Notes: a model not told the origin generated them from the letters alone. 64,000 nt of DNA from Caulobacteraceae bacterium (GCA_947478785.1 CANJXI010000003.1:44369-108368), one strand, 5' to 3'; shown: positions 7,200-16,389, numbered from the stretch's first letter. Numbers and translations: made by a program.

Positions 7200-8596
7200 C
7201 CGGCCCCCAAGACCCTGGAGGGATCGAAATTGGCCACGTCATAGGGGATGCCGCGGCGCACCATCTCGTCGAGACAGCGGGGGCGGAGGCCCGTGGCGCG
7301 GAATTCGCCGTGCACCGTGCCGTCCGGATCGGTGTGGGTGCGGTTGAAGGTGAAGATGTCCTGCATCTGCACCACCTGGCCTTCCATGCCGGTGATCTCG
7401 GTGATGTGGGTGATCTTCCGCTTGCCGTCCGACAGGCGCATCACCTGGACGATCAGGCCGATGGCCGAGGCGATCTGCGAGCGCATGGCGTCGGGGCCGA
7501 TGTTCATGCCGCCCATGGCGATCATCTGCTCCAGGCGGCTGATCGCCTCGCGCGGGTTGTTGGCGTGGATGGTGGCCATGGAGCCCTCGTGCCCCGTGTT
7601 CATGGCCTGCAGCATGTCGAAGGCCTCCTCGGAGCGCACCTCGCCCAGGATCACCCGGTCGGGCCGCATCCGCAGCGCATTCTTCACCAGCTCCCGCTGG
7701 CGGATCTCGCCCTTGCCCTCGATGTTTGGCGGCCGGGTCTCCAGGCGCACCACGTGCGGCTGCTGCAGCTGCAGCTCGGCGGCGTCCTCGATGGTGATCA
7801 GCCGCTCGCCGTGGCTGATCGCGGCGGACAGCGCGTTGAGCAGCGTCGTCTTGCCCGAGCCCGTGCCGCCGGAGATCACGGTGGAGACGCGGGCCTTCAC
7901 CGCCCCGTGCATGAAGTCGGCCATCGCCATGGGCATGGCCGCGAATTCCACCAGCTTCTCCAGGGTCAGCGGCTTCTTGGAGAATTTCCGGATCGAGACG
8001 CAGGCGCCGTCGATGGCGATCGGCGAGATGGCGGCGTTGACCCGGCTGCCGTCGGCCAGGCGGGCGTCGACCATCGGCTGGCTCTCGTCGATGCGGCGTC
8101 CGACGCCGGCGACGATGCGGTTGACGATGCGCAGCAGGTGGTCGTTGTCGCGGAAGCGGACGGGGGTCAGCTCCAGCTCGCCCCGGCGCTCCACATAGAC
8201 CTGGAACGGGCCGTTGATCAGGATGTCGTTGATCGACTCGTCCTTCAGCAGGGGCTCGATCGGCCCCAGGCCCACCATCTCGTCATAGATCGACGCGCCC
8301 AGCTCCTCGAGCTCGGCGGTGTTCAGCGCCATGCGTTCGCCGCGCGCGAAGTCGGCGACCAGGCGCATGACCTCGCGGCGCAGGTCGGCCTCAGGCAGCT
8401 TGTCGAGCTTGGCCAGGTCGAGCTCGTCGATCAGCCGCGAATGCAGCCGCAGGTGCATGTCGAGTTCGGTGGACTTGCCCTTGGGCTGCGGCCGGCCGGT
8501 CGGCGCGGCCTTCGGCTCGGGAGCGACGGGAGCCGGCGCCGCGACCGGCTGGGGCTGTGGTTCCGCCCCGCCCCGCGCGAAGCTGAAGCGGCCCAT
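7196..8596 (-). CDS. cpaF: Tad/Cpa pilus assembly ATPase CpaF (TadA)
   Basis: A 466-residue type II/IV secretion ATPase. The Walker A motif is at about 243-251 (GGTGSGKTT), the Asp box region follows at LITIEDAAELQLQQ, Walker B is near 316-320 (VILGEV), and the His box at MATIHANNP. The first 45 residues are Pro/Ala-rich and probably disordered. The start ATG overlaps the cpaE stop (TGATG) at 8594-8598; the longer open frame upstream is a shadow of cpaE. It powers pilus extension at the inner-membrane platform TadB/TadC. Confidence 0.95.
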   Translation of the reverse strand: MGRFSFARGGAEPQPQPVAAPAPVAPEPKAAPTGRPQPKGKSTELDMHLRLHSRLIDELDLAKLDKLPEADLRREVMRLVADFARGERMALNTAELEELGASIYDEMVGLGPIEPLLKDESINDILINGPFQVYVERRGELELTPVRFRDNDHLLRIVNRIVAGVGRRIDESQPMVDARLADGSRVNAAISPIAIDGACVSIRKFSKKPLTLEKLVEFAAMPMAMADFMHGAVKARVSTVISGGTGSGKTTLLNALSAAISHGERLITIEDAAELQLQQPHVVRLETRPPNIEGKGEIRQRELVKNALRMRPDRVILGEVRSEEAFDMLQAMNTGHEGSMATIHANNPREAISRLEQMIAMGGMNIGPDAMRSQIASAIGLIVQVMRLSDGKRKITHITEITGMEGQVVQMQDIFTFNRTHTDPDGTVHGEFRATGLRPRCLDEMVRRGIPYDVANFDPSRVLGAG

Positions 8597-9795
8597 CAGG
8601 CGGCCCGCTTGGCGTTGGCGTGGGCTTCCGCTCGAGCCGGGGCGGACGCGAGCCGTTCGACCAGGATCTGGATGTCCTTGACGATCTTCGACTTGGGCCG
8701 GTGCTGGGCGATGGGTCCGCCCAGGTTGGCCGACGCCGCGGCGGCCTCCCAGTCGGAACTCACGCCGGCGTCGGCCTTGCGCTGCAGGGCGCGCTCGGCC
8801 TCGGCCATGGAGGGCGCGGGGCCGAACATCCGGCTGGCGAGGCGGTTGAGCACGATGCGCGGCTTCAGGCCCGAGCCCGCAGCCTGCTCGATCTCGTCGG
8901 ACAGCGAGCGTGCGGCGATCAGCGCCGGCACGGTCAGCTCGGAGACCACCAGCACCTCGTCGCATCCGGACAGCGCGTCGATGCTCCAGCTTCGCCGATG
9001 ACGGGGCATGTCGAGGATCACCCAGTCGTAGCTCTCGCAGGCGACATCCAGCACCTTGAGGACCGCCTCGCGCGGCGCGGTGTCGAAGGCGGTGGGCTCG
9101 CGCGGGCCGGCGAGCAGGTCGAGCTTGCCGGTCACCGGTGTGATGAAGGCCTGCAGCATGGCCGCGTCGATACGATCCGCCGTCGAGCCGAAGTCGGCGA
9201 GCTTCATGGCCGGCATGGCGCCGAGATAGGCCGCGGCGACCCCGTCGGCGAGGTTCAGGTCGATCAGGCAGACGCTCTTGTCCTTGGCCTGGCGGGCGCA
9301 AAGCGCGGTGGCGATCTCGATGGCCAGCGTCGTGGCCCCGGCGCCGCCGACGGCGCCGACGACGGCCCAGCAGCGGGAGGCGCCGGTGGCTTGCGGGGTC
9401 GGCGCGGCGGCGGTGGCCGAGGCGTCGGCCGGCGGGGTGAACAGCGCCTGCACCGCCCCGGCGATCTGCTCGGGCGTGAAGGGCGCCTCGAGGACGTCGG
9501 AACGCTCCAGGCGCAGCAGGTTGCGCACGACGGTGGTCGGCAGGCGCTCGCCGACCAGCAGCACGGGCGGCGGGGCGGGGCAGGCGGTGAGGGTCTCGAC
9601 GGCGATGGTCAGCGCCTGGGCCGTGCAGGCGTCGGCGTCGATCATGACCAGATCGGCGTCGATGCTGGTCAGGCCCATCAGCCGCTCCAGCCCGATGAGT
9701 TCGAAGTTCGCGCCGGCCAGCGGCCCCTGGCTGAGGGGCGCGAGCGTGGCGCCCAGCGCCAGGATGCGACGTTCTTTGAACGGCGGGGTGTTCAT
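8596..9795 (-). CDS. cpaE: Pilus localisation ATPase CpaE (TadZ-like)
   Basis: A 399-residue protein. An N-terminal receiver-like domain (about 10-120; VMIDADACTAQ, VLLVGERLP) is followed by an A/P-rich linker and a MinD/ParA-type ATPase. Its deviant Walker A reads VGAVGGAGATTLAIE (about 145-158) and its Walker B DWVILDMPRHR. CpaE/TadZ proteins place the pilus machine at a cell pole. The gene starts 35 bases after cpaC and overlaps cpaF, leaving no room for cpaD, which separates cpaC and cpaE in Caulobacter crescentus. Confidence 0.93.
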   Translation of the reverse strand: MNTPPFKERRILALGATLAPLSQGPLAGANFELIGLERLMGLTSIDADLVMIDADACTAQALTIAVETLTACPAPPPVLLVGERLPTTVVRNLLRLERSDVLEAPFTPEQIAGAVQALFTPPADASATAAAPTPQATGASRCWAVVGAVGGAGATTLAIEIATALCARQAKDKSVCLIDLNLADGVAAAYLGAMPAMKLADFGSTADRIDAAMLQAFITPVTGKLDLLAGPREPTAFDTAPREAVLKVLDVACESYDWVILDMPRHRRSWSIDALSGCDEVLVVSELTVPALIAARSLSDEIEQAAGSGLKPRIVLNRLASRMFGPAPSMAEAERALQRKADAGVSSDWEAAAASANLGGPIAQHRPKSKIVKDIQILVERLASAPARAEAHANAKRAA

Positions 9796-9830
9796 TTACG
9801 CAACTTTCGAAGGAACAGGACGTCGGGTCA

Positions 9831-11177
9831 TCAGGGCGTCGCCGGGTTGGCGCTGACCGGGCCCCGCAGGACCGGCGCCCCCCGGTCGCGCTTGACCGGC
9901 TTGTCCAGCGCCCAGCCGTTCAGGATCACATTGGCGGCCAGCGGCTCGGATCCGGGCAGGGCCTTGGTGGCGGCGGCCGTCTCGAACTCCTTGGCGGTCA
10001 CCAGCCGGGGCGTGACGATGACCAGCAGCTCGGTCTCGTTGCGCTGCCAGCGGGCGGAGCGGAACAGGGTGCCGATGATCGGCAGGTCGCCCAGCACGGG
10101 GAACTGCCGCACGGTGTTCTTGTAGTCGTGCTGGAACAGGCCGCCGATCGCCAGCGAGTCGCCGTTTTTGATCTCCACCGTGGTCGAGACCCTGCGGGTG
10201 ATCAGGCCAGGCACCTGCACACCATTGATGCGCAGCGAATTGGCGATGTCGAGCTGGCTGACCTCCGGTTCCACCTGCAGGCGGATCTGGCCGTTGTCCT
10301 GCACGACGGGGGTGAAGTTGAGCTTCACGCCATAGGTGCGGAACTGGATGGTGATCTTGTCGCGGTCCTGCGGCACCGGATAGGGGAACTCGCCGCCAGC
10401 CAGGAAGCTGGCCTTCTCGCCGGACAGCGCCACCAGGTTGGGCCGCGCCAGCGTGCGCACCAGCCCTTTTTCCTCGAGCGCCTGCAGGGTGGCGTCGAGG
10501 GTGAACTCCCCGATGTGGGTCTTCAGGGCCGCGATCCCGTTGGGCGGGGTGTTGCCGATGATCCCGGAGCCGAAGGTGAAGACCGAGGTCCCGTCGGTGA
10601 TCGAGCCGCCGAAGCCGAAGTCCTGGAACGTGGAGCGCGTGGCCTCCAGCACCCGGACCTCGAGCACGATCTGCGAGCCCCTGATGGTCAGCATCGAGGT
10701 GACGCCGCCCGGCGCATATTTCTCGGCGATGGCTTTGGCGCGCACCTCCGAGCCGGTGGTCGAGACATTGCCGGTCAGCAGCAGGCCGTCGCCCAGGCTC
10801 TGCACGCGGATGCTCTCGCCCGGCATGGCGCGCGTCATGTCCTGTTGCAGGTCGGCCGCGTCATAGCCGACGCGCACGTCGATGACTTCCTGCAGGTGTC
10901 CGCCGGGCCCGTAGACCAGCAGGTTGGTGGAGCCGAGGGCTACGCCGCGCACATAGAAGCTGCGGTCGGTGGTGGCGACGATCTCGGCGGTCTCGGGCTG
11001 GGCGACGACGATCTTGCTCGCCGGCCGTTCCAGGCGGAACGACAGCGACTTGTCGCGCGGCACGAAGATCACGCGGCTGCGGGCGGACTCGCTGCGCATC
11101 GTGTCCGCGGCGGCGGCCGGGACCGCGGTGAGGGTGACGAGCGCGGCGCAGAATGCTGCGGCCAGGTTGCGCGGCAT
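9831..11177 (-). CDS. cpaC: Tad/Cpa outer-membrane secretin CpaC (RcpA)
   Basis: A 448-residue secretin. It has a signal peptide (MPRNLAAAFCAALVTLTAVP, cut near AAAA-D), an N-terminal pilus/T3SS-type domain (SLSFRLERPASKIVVAQPE), a BON-like segment (SIRVQSLGDGLLLTGNVS), then the secretin core ending VSTTVEIKNGDSLAIGGL and FPVLGDLPIIGTLFRS. The start is ATG at 11177; the frame stays open far upstream but overlaps cpaB there. It forms the outer-membrane channel for the pilus. No CpaD lipoprotein partner is encoded nearby. Confidence 0.93.
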   Translation of the reverse strand: MPRNLAAAFCAALVTLTAVPAAAADTMRSESARSRVIFVPRDKSLSFRLERPASKIVVAQPETAEIVATTDRSFYVRGVALGSTNLLVYGPGGHLQEVIDVRVGYDAADLQQDMTRAMPGESIRVQSLGDGLLLTGNVSTTGSEVRAKAIAEKYAPGGVTSMLTIRGSQIVLEVRVLEATRSTFQDFGFGGSITDGTSVFTFGSGIIGNTPPNGIAALKTHIGEFTLDATLQALEEKGLVRTLARPNLVALSGEKASFLAGGEFPYPVPQDRDKITIQFRTYGVKLNFTPVVQDNGQIRLQVEPEVSQLDIANSLRINGVQVPGLITRRVSTTVEIKNGDSLAIGGLFQHDYKNTVRQFPVLGDLPIIGTLFRSARWQRNETELLVIVTPRLVTAKEFETAAATKALPGSEPLAANVILNGWALDKPVKRDRGAPVLRGPVSANPATP

Positions 11178-11197
11178 GGTCGGCCTCTCCTGACGGG

Positions 11198-12124
11198 TCA
11201 CGCGTCGGCCTGCGGGGCAGGCGCCGCGGCGGGCGGGGCGGGCGGCGGAGCCGGCGGGCTGGCCTGAGCCGGTTCGCGGGGTGCGTGATGGCGCCCGCCT
11301 TCGACGATCATGATCAGGCCAGGGCCGGACGGCCCCAGCCGCGCGGGGCCGAAGCCCGGCCTGGCCGGGGCGCCGCGGCCGCCGGAGACGAAATTGCCGG
11401 TGCGCATGGGGCCGGTGCTGGCGAGCTCGGCCGAGCCCGTCTTGCGCAGCGCCAGCGACAGCTTGCCGAGGTCGCCGGCGACGGCCAGCTTCTGGGCGTC
11501 GGGCACCGACACCTCCAGCGTGGCGGTGGACGGCGTCGCGGGCTTGTTGGCGGTGAGGTCGGCGTTCAGGTCGACGCCCAGCACCCGGACGTTCTGGATC
11601 ACCACCTCGGAGACGAAATTGCGGGTGTCGCCATTGGGCGTCAGGTCGCGCATCAGCACCACGTCCACGCGGTCGCCGGGCAGCGCATGGCCGCCCACGC
11701 CGGTGACGTCGGAGACCTTGATCGTATAGGCCCGATAGCCGTCGGCGATCTCGGCCGCCACCGAGGCCCGCGCGCCGGGGCCGGACAGCTTGGTGGGCAG
11801 CAGGGTCTCGCGCGCCGACACCGCGGTCAGCACCACCGGCGGCCCGCCGTTGTCCTGTTCGAGCACCGCGTCGAAGGTCGAGAACGCGCCCTCGGGCACG
11901 GCGTTGGACGGCAGGTGCAGGATGGCGAGCTTGCTGGCGTCCAGCTTGTCGCCGAACTTCAGCGCCGACTTGGCCACCACCACGGGCACGCCGCTGACCG
12001 GCTGCTGAGCCATCGAGGGCGCCTTGGCCGAGGCCGCGTTCGGCAGCACGGCCTTGGCCACGAAGAGCGCGGCGAGCCCCAGCACGGCCGAGGCGGCAAG
12101 ACTGACGATGGTGACGACACGCAT
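11198..12124 (-). CDS. cpaB: Flp pilus assembly protein CpaB (RcpC)
   Basis: A 308-residue protein with an N-terminal signal/anchor helix (VTIVSLAASAVLGLAALFVA), a SAF domain at about 45-110 (VPVVVAKSALKFGDKLDAS), and the RcpC beta-rich region containing GGHALPGDRVDVVLMRDL. The C-terminal 60 residues are Pro/Ala/Gly-rich and probably disordered. CpaB is a periplasmic secretin accessory protein. It is the first gene of this cluster as seen here; no pilin (pilA/flp) or cpaA precedes it, and a divergent aldo/keto reductase begins 211 bases away. Confidence 0.92.
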   Translation of the reverse strand: MRVVTIVSLAASAVLGLAALFVAKAVLPNAASAKAPSMAQQPVSGVPVVVAKSALKFGDKLDASKLAILHLPSNAVPEGAFSTFDAVLEQDNGGPPVVLTAVSARETLLPTKLSGPGARASVAAEIADGYRAYTIKVSDVTGVGGHALPGDRVDVVLMRDLTPNGDTRNFVSEVVIQNVRVLGVDLNADLTANKPATPSTATLEVSVPDAQKLAVAGDLGKLSLALRKTGSAELASTGPMRTGNFVSGGRGAPARPGFGPARLGPSGPGLIMIVEGGRHHAPREPAQASPPAPPPAPPAAAPAPQADA

Positions 12125-12335
12125 GCGTATTGGCCTGCAAAAAGCTTTTTAGAACGTAAGGTTAGCGTTCTGGGCCTTGCCACATCGCCAACAAACGTAC
12201 TGAACGCACGTCAAGCATTCTGAATGATGAATCGCAGGCCCCCTGGCGGGCCGCGCGGAAATGGCTAGGCTCCCCGCCGCCGTGGGACGGGGTCGCGCCG
12301 CGGCGTTTGGACGCAAGAACGAGGAGGAGACGCCG
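12125..12335. promoter_or_regulatory. Divergent promoter region cpaB / aldo-keto reductase
   Basis: This 211-base region holds the perfect palindrome AAAAAGCTTTTT at 12139-12150 and, next to it, the dyad AGAACG...CGTTCT (12151-12171), extended by TAA/TTA inside. Both are 15-50 bases upstream of the cpaB start and are AT-rich for this genome. A GAATC methylation site lies at 12229-12233. No TTAA-N7-TTAA CtrA box is visible. The dyads are candidate operators for cpaB. Confidence 0.4.
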
Positions 12336-13265
12336 ATGAAGATGCGCCGGCTGGGAAGCTCGGGCCTGAAGGTCAGCGCCGTTGGCCTGGGCTGCAACAA
12401 CTTCGGGGCGTGGATCGACGAGAAGGCGACGCAGGCAGTGGTCGACGGGGCCATCGACGCGGGCATCAACTTCTTCGACACCGCCGATATTTACGGCGGG
12501 ACCGAGTCGGAGGTGTTCCTCGGACGCGCCCTGGGCAAGCGCCGGTCCGACATCGTTCTGGCCACCAAGTTCGGCATGCGGCTGGGCGAGGACGAGCGCC
12601 GTCGCGGCGCCTCGCGGCGCTGGATCATGCGCGCGGTGGAGGACAGCCTCCAGCGGCTCGGCACCGACTACATCGACCTCTACCAGCTGCACGGTCCCGA
12701 CGCCGACACGCCGATCGACGAGACCCTGCGCGCCCTCGACGACCTGGTGACCCAGGGCAAGGTCCGCTATATCGGCAACTCCAACTTCAAGGGCTGGCAG
12801 ATCGCCGACGCCGACTGGACGGCCGCCGGCCAGAGCCGCTTCGTCTCGGCCCAGAACCTCTATTCGATCCTGGAGCGCGACGTGGAGCGCGAGGTGCTGC
12901 CGGCCTGCGAGCACTTCGGCCTGGGCTTCCTGCCGTTCTTCCCGCTGGCCGCCGGCCTGCTCACCGGCAAGTATAAGCGCGGCCAGAAAGCACCTCAGGG
13001 CACCCGCCTGAACACCTGGGGCGCGCGGGGCGAAAACATGCTGTCCGACAAGAACTTCGACAAGGTCGAGGCGCTGGAGGGCTGGGCCCGTGAGCGCGGC
13101 CACACCATCCTGGAGCTCGCCTTCGCCTGGCAGCTCGGCCACCCCGTGGTCTCGTCCGTGATCGCCGGCGCCACCACGCCGCAACAGGCGGCCGCCAACG
13201 CGGCCACCGCCGACTGGGAGCTGACGCCGGACGAGGTGAACAAAGTCACCGCGCTGGTCGCCTGA
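12336..13265 (+). CDS. Aldo/keto reductase
   Basis: A 309-residue aldo/keto reductase of the YghZ/Kv-beta-like branch. The catalytic tetrad is complete: Asp48, Tyr53, Lys78 and His119 (FFDTADIYGG, LATKFG, YQLHGPD). ATG at 12336 follows a strong GAGGAGGAG site; the frame is open to 12261 but without a better start. It reduces aldehydes or ketones with NADPH. Its TGA overlaps the ATG of the Mct-like gene (TGATG), so the two products are made together, suggesting a shared pathway. Confidence 0.93.
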   Translation: MKMRRLGSSGLKVSAVGLGCNNFGAWIDEKATQAVVDGAIDAGINFFDTADIYGGTESEVFLGRALGKRRSDIVLATKFGMRLGEDERRRGASRRWIMRAVEDSLQRLGTDYIDLYQLHGPDADTPIDETLRALDDLVTQGKVRYIGNSNFKGWQIADADWTAAGQSRFVSAQNLYSILERDVEREVLPACEHFGLGFLPFFPLAAGLLTGKYKRGQKAPQGTRLNTWGARGENMLSDKNFDKVEALEGWARERGHTILELAFAWQLGHPVVSSVIAGATTPQQAAANAATADWELTPDEVNKVTALVA

Positions 13266-14479
13266 TGTACGATCTCCTGAAAGGCCTTCGCGTCGTCGAG
13301 GGTTCGGCCTTCGTCGCCGCGCCCACCTGCGGCCTCTACCTGGCCCAGATGGGCGCCGAGGTGATCCGCTTCGACGCCATCGGCGGCGGCCCGGACTTCC
13401 GCCGCTGGCCGCTCGCCGACAACGGCTCCAGCCTCTATTGGGAGGGGCTGAACAAGGGCAAGAAGTCGATCGCCCTCAATCTCGGCAGCCCCGCGGGCCG
13501 CGAGATCGCCCAGCGCCTGGCCGCCGCGCCCGGCGACGACGGCGGCCTGTTCCTCACCAACTTCCCGGCCGAGGGATTCCTCTCCTACGAGGTGCTGCAA
13601 AAGCTGCGCGCGGACCTGATCTGCGTGCGCGTGATGGGCTGGGCCGACGGGTCGCAGGGCATGGACTACACGATCAACTCGGCGCTCGGCCTGCCGCAGA
13701 TGACCGGTCCCGTGGGCGATCCCCGGCCGGTGAACCACGTGCTGGCCGCCTGGGACCTGCTGACCGGCGCCTACTGCGCCTTCGGCCTGGTCTCGGCGCT
13801 GCTGGCCAGGATGCGCACCGGCCAGGGCCGCGAGATCCGGGTGCCGCTGTCGGACATCGGCGCGGCGACCATGGCCAACCTCGGCTTCACCGCCGAGACC
13901 CTGCTGGCCGGCAAGCAGCGGCCGCGGATGGGCAACGAGCTGTTCGGCGCCTTCGGCCGCGACTTCACCACCCGCGACGGCCAGACCCTGATGCTGCTGG
14001 CGATCACCCCGAAGCAGTGGTCGAAGTCACTGGAGGCGCTCGGGATCACCGCCGAGGTCGCCGCGCTCGAAGCCGAGATCGGCGTCTCCTTCGCCGCCGA
14101 CGAGGGCCTGCGGTTCACCCACCGCGCCCGGCTCTTCCCGCTGTTCGAAAAGGCCTTCGCGGCCCGCACGGCCGCCGAACTGGGCCCGGCCTTCGACGCC
14201 GGCGGGGTGACCTGGGGCGCCTACCAGCCGCTCGAGGCGGCGCTGGAGGATCCCCGGCTCTACAAGGACAATCCCGTCTTCGAGGCCATCCGCCACCCGA
14301 GCGGCCTGACCTATCCGGCGCCCGGCGCCATGGCCACCATCCCGCAGGACCCGCGCGGCGACGTGCGCCCCGCGCCGCTGCTTGGTCAGCACACGGATGA
14401 AGTCCTGGCTGAGGTCCTGGGCATGGGCTCGGCAGAGATCGCCAAGCTGCACGATGATGGAGTGGTGGCGGGGGCCTAG
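13265..14479 (+). CDS. mct: Family III CoA-transferase, mesaconyl-CoA isomerase (Mct)-like
   Basis: A 404-residue CaiB/BaiF-type protein. Several blocks match what I recall of Chloroflexus mesaconyl-C1-CoA-C4-CoA transferase (2-methylfumaryl-CoA isomerase): GLRVVEGSAFVAAP, VNHVLAAWD (with the expected catalytic Asp164), GNELFGAFGRDF, GVTWGAYQP, and the end LGQHTDEVLAEVLG then LHDDGVVAG. Mct moves CoA within mesaconate in the 3-hydroxypropionate bicycle; outside that cycle the role is open (mesaconate, methylaspartate or acyl-CoA salvage). It is coupled to the aldo/keto reductase and converges, overlapping by 4 bases, with the carboxylase alpha gene. Confidence 0.8.
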   Translation: MYDLLKGLRVVEGSAFVAAPTCGLYLAQMGAEVIRFDAIGGGPDFRRWPLADNGSSLYWEGLNKGKKSIALNLGSPAGREIAQRLAAAPGDDGGLFLTNFPAEGFLSYEVLQKLRADLICVRVMGWADGSQGMDYTINSALGLPQMTGPVGDPRPVNHVLAAWDLLTGAYCAFGLVSALLARMRTGQGREIRVPLSDIGAATMANLGFTAETLLAGKQRPRMGNELFGAFGRDFTTRDGQTLMLLAITPKQWSKSLEALGITAEVAALEAEIGVSFAADEGLRFTHRARLFPLFEKAFAARTAAELGPAFDAGGVTWGAYQPLEAALEDPRLYKDNPVFEAIRHPSGLTYPAPGAMATIPQDPRGDVRPAPLLGQHTDEVLAEVLGMGSAEIAKLHDDGVVAGA

Positions 14480-16353
14480 CCCGCCGCCGCCAGCTTCACC
14501 AGCACCGCGCCCTCGCTGACCTGGTCGCCGACCGCGACGGCCAGCGTCTCGACCTTGCCGTCGAAGGGCGCGGTCAGCGCATGCTCCATCTTCATGGCCT
14601 CCAGCGTCAGCAGCGGCTGGCCCTTGGTCACCGCCTCGCCCGCCGTGACCGAGACCTGGGTCACCTTGCCCGGCATCGGCGAGCGCACCTGGCCGTCGCC
14701 GGCCGCGCCCGCGTGGTCGTCGGCCGGCGGCTGGGACAGGAAGACGAAGGCCTCGCCGGCCTCGAACACCACGATCTCGCCGTCTTCGCCGAGCAGGGCC
14801 GAGCGGGCCTGGGCGGTCTCGGAGGTCCTGGCGATCACCGGCGCGCCAGCGCGGAACAGCCGCACGCCGGTTTCCGGTGGCGCGTTCAGCCGGAAGCCCA
14901 CGAGGTCGCGCCACGGTGAAGGGGCCGCCCTGTCCTCGGCCATCAAGGCGGCGTTGGCCGCCGCCGACAGCGCGGCCGGCGAGGGGTCGGCCTGGGCGGT
15001 CAGTTCCTCGAGGTTGCGTTCGATGAAGCCGGTGTCGACGTGGCCGGCGATGAAGGCGGGCGCCTCGAGGCAACGGGCGAGGAACCCGGCGTTGGTCTTA
15101 ACCGGCCAGACCTCGACCGCGTCGCAGGCCGCCGCGAGCTCCGCCAGGGCGTCCTCGCGCGTCGCGGCATGGGCGATCAGCTTGGCGATCATCGGGTCGT
15201 AGAAGGCCGAGACCTCGCCGCCTTCCTCCACGCCCGCGTCGACCCGCACGCTGTCCGGCAGGCGGAAATGGTCGAGCCGGCCGGTGGAGGGCAGGAACAG
15301 GCCGCCGGCCGGGGATTCCGCATAGAGCCTGGCCTCCACCGCATGGCCCGAAAGCGCGATCTCCGCCTGGCTGAGCGGCAGGGGCTCGCCGGTCGCGACG
15401 CGCAACTGCCATTCCACGAGGTCGAGGCCGGTGACCATTTCGGTAACGGGATGCTCCACCTGCAGGCGGGTGTTCATCTCCATGAACCAGACGCGGTCGG
15501 GCTTCAGGCCAGCCGACGCGTCGGCGATGAATTCCACGGTCCCGGCGCCCACGTAGCCCACGGCCAGCGCGGCCTTGACGGCGGCCGCGGTGACCGCCTC
15601 GCGGGTAACCTCGTCCATGCCCGGCGCGGGCGCCTCCTCGATCACCTTCTGGTGGCGCCGCTGCAGCGAGCAGTCGCGCTCGAAGAGGTGGACGACATGC
15701 CCCTGGCTGTCGCCGAACACCTGCACCTCGATATGCCGTGGCCGGGTGACATAGGTCTCCAGCAGCACCCGGTCGTCGCCGAACGCCGCCTTGGCTTCCC
15801 GCCGGCAGGACGCCAGAGCGGCCGCGAAATCGGCGGCCTGGTCCACGCGGCGCATGCCCTTGCCGCCGCCCCCCGCCACCGCCTTGATCAGCACCGGAAA
15901 CCCGATCCGCTCGGCCTCGCGGGCCAGGGTCTTGTCGTCCTGGTCCTCGCCCAGATAGCCGGGGGTCACCGGCACGCCGGCCCTTTGCATCAGCGCCTTG
16001 GCGGCGTCCTTCAGGCCCATGGCGCGGATGGCGGCGGGCGGCGGCCCGATCCAGGTCAGGCCCGCCGCCATGACGGCCTCGGCGAAGTCGGCGTTCTCGG
16101 ACAGGAAGCCGTAGCCCGGGTGGATGGCGTCGGCGCCGCTCGCCCGGGCCGCGGCGATGATCTTCTCCGGGACCAGATAGCTTTCCCGCGCCGCCGCCGG
16201 TCCGATCGGCACGGCCCGGTCGGCGTCGGCCACATGGGCGGCCAGCGCGTCGGCTTCGGAATAGACCGCGACGGTCCGCAGGCCCATGCGCCGCGCGGTG
16301 GCGAAAACCCGCCGCGCGATCTCGCCTCTGTTGGCCACCAGGACCGACTTCAT
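14476..16353 (-). CDS. mccA: Methylcrotonyl-CoA (acyl-CoA) carboxylase alpha subunit
   Basis: A 625-residue biotin-dependent carboxylase subunit. The N-terminal biotin carboxylase region (VLVANRGEIARRVF; ATP-grasp loop KAVAGGGGKGMRRV; MNTRLQVEHPVTE) is followed by a linker and a C-terminal biotinyl domain with the biotin Lys at about 588 (EAMKM). It is slightly short for the family (about 650-670). With the adjacent beta subunit it carboxylates a branched acyl-CoA; the beta subunit's type favours 3-methylcrotonyl-CoA (leucine/isovalerate or terpenoid catabolism). The gene is last in the operon, 36 bases after the DUF3667 gene. Confidence 0.9.
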   Translation of the reverse strand: MKSVLVANRGEIARRVFATARRMGLRTVAVYSEADALAAHVADADRAVPIGPAAARESYLVPEKIIAAARASGADAIHPGYGFLSENADFAEAVMAAGLTWIGPPPAAIRAMGLKDAAKALMQRAGVPVTPGYLGEDQDDKTLAREAERIGFPVLIKAVAGGGGKGMRRVDQAADFAAALASCRREAKAAFGDDRVLLETYVTRPRHIEVQVFGDSQGHVVHLFERDCSLQRRHQKVIEEAPAPGMDEVTREAVTAAAVKAALAVGYVGAGTVEFIADASAGLKPDRVWFMEMNTRLQVEHPVTEMVTGLDLVEWQLRVATGEPLPLSQAEIALSGHAVEARLYAESPAGGLFLPSTGRLDHFRLPDSVRVDAGVEEGGEVSAFYDPMIAKLIAHAATREDALAELAAACDAVEVWPVKTNAGFLARCLEAPAFIAGHVDTGFIERNLEELTAQADPSPAALSAAANAALMAEDRAAPSPWRDLVGFRLNAPPETGVRLFRAGAPVIARTSETAQARSALLGEDGEIVVFEAGEAFVFLSQPPADDHAGAAGDGQVRSPMPGKVTQVSVTAGEAVTKGQPLLTLEAMKMEHALTAPFDGKVETLAVAVGDQVSEGAVLVKLAAAG

Positions 16354-16389
16354 CGCCGCACCGGGAAGAGAGGGAGGTCCATGGCTGTC

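Noticed and set aside
9796..9830. A hidden cpaD between cpaC and cpaE
   Set aside because: Only 35 bases separate the genes.
12125..12335. A CtrA binding site (TTAA-N7-TTAA) upstream of cpaB
   Set aside because: No match on either strand; only the dyads described were found.
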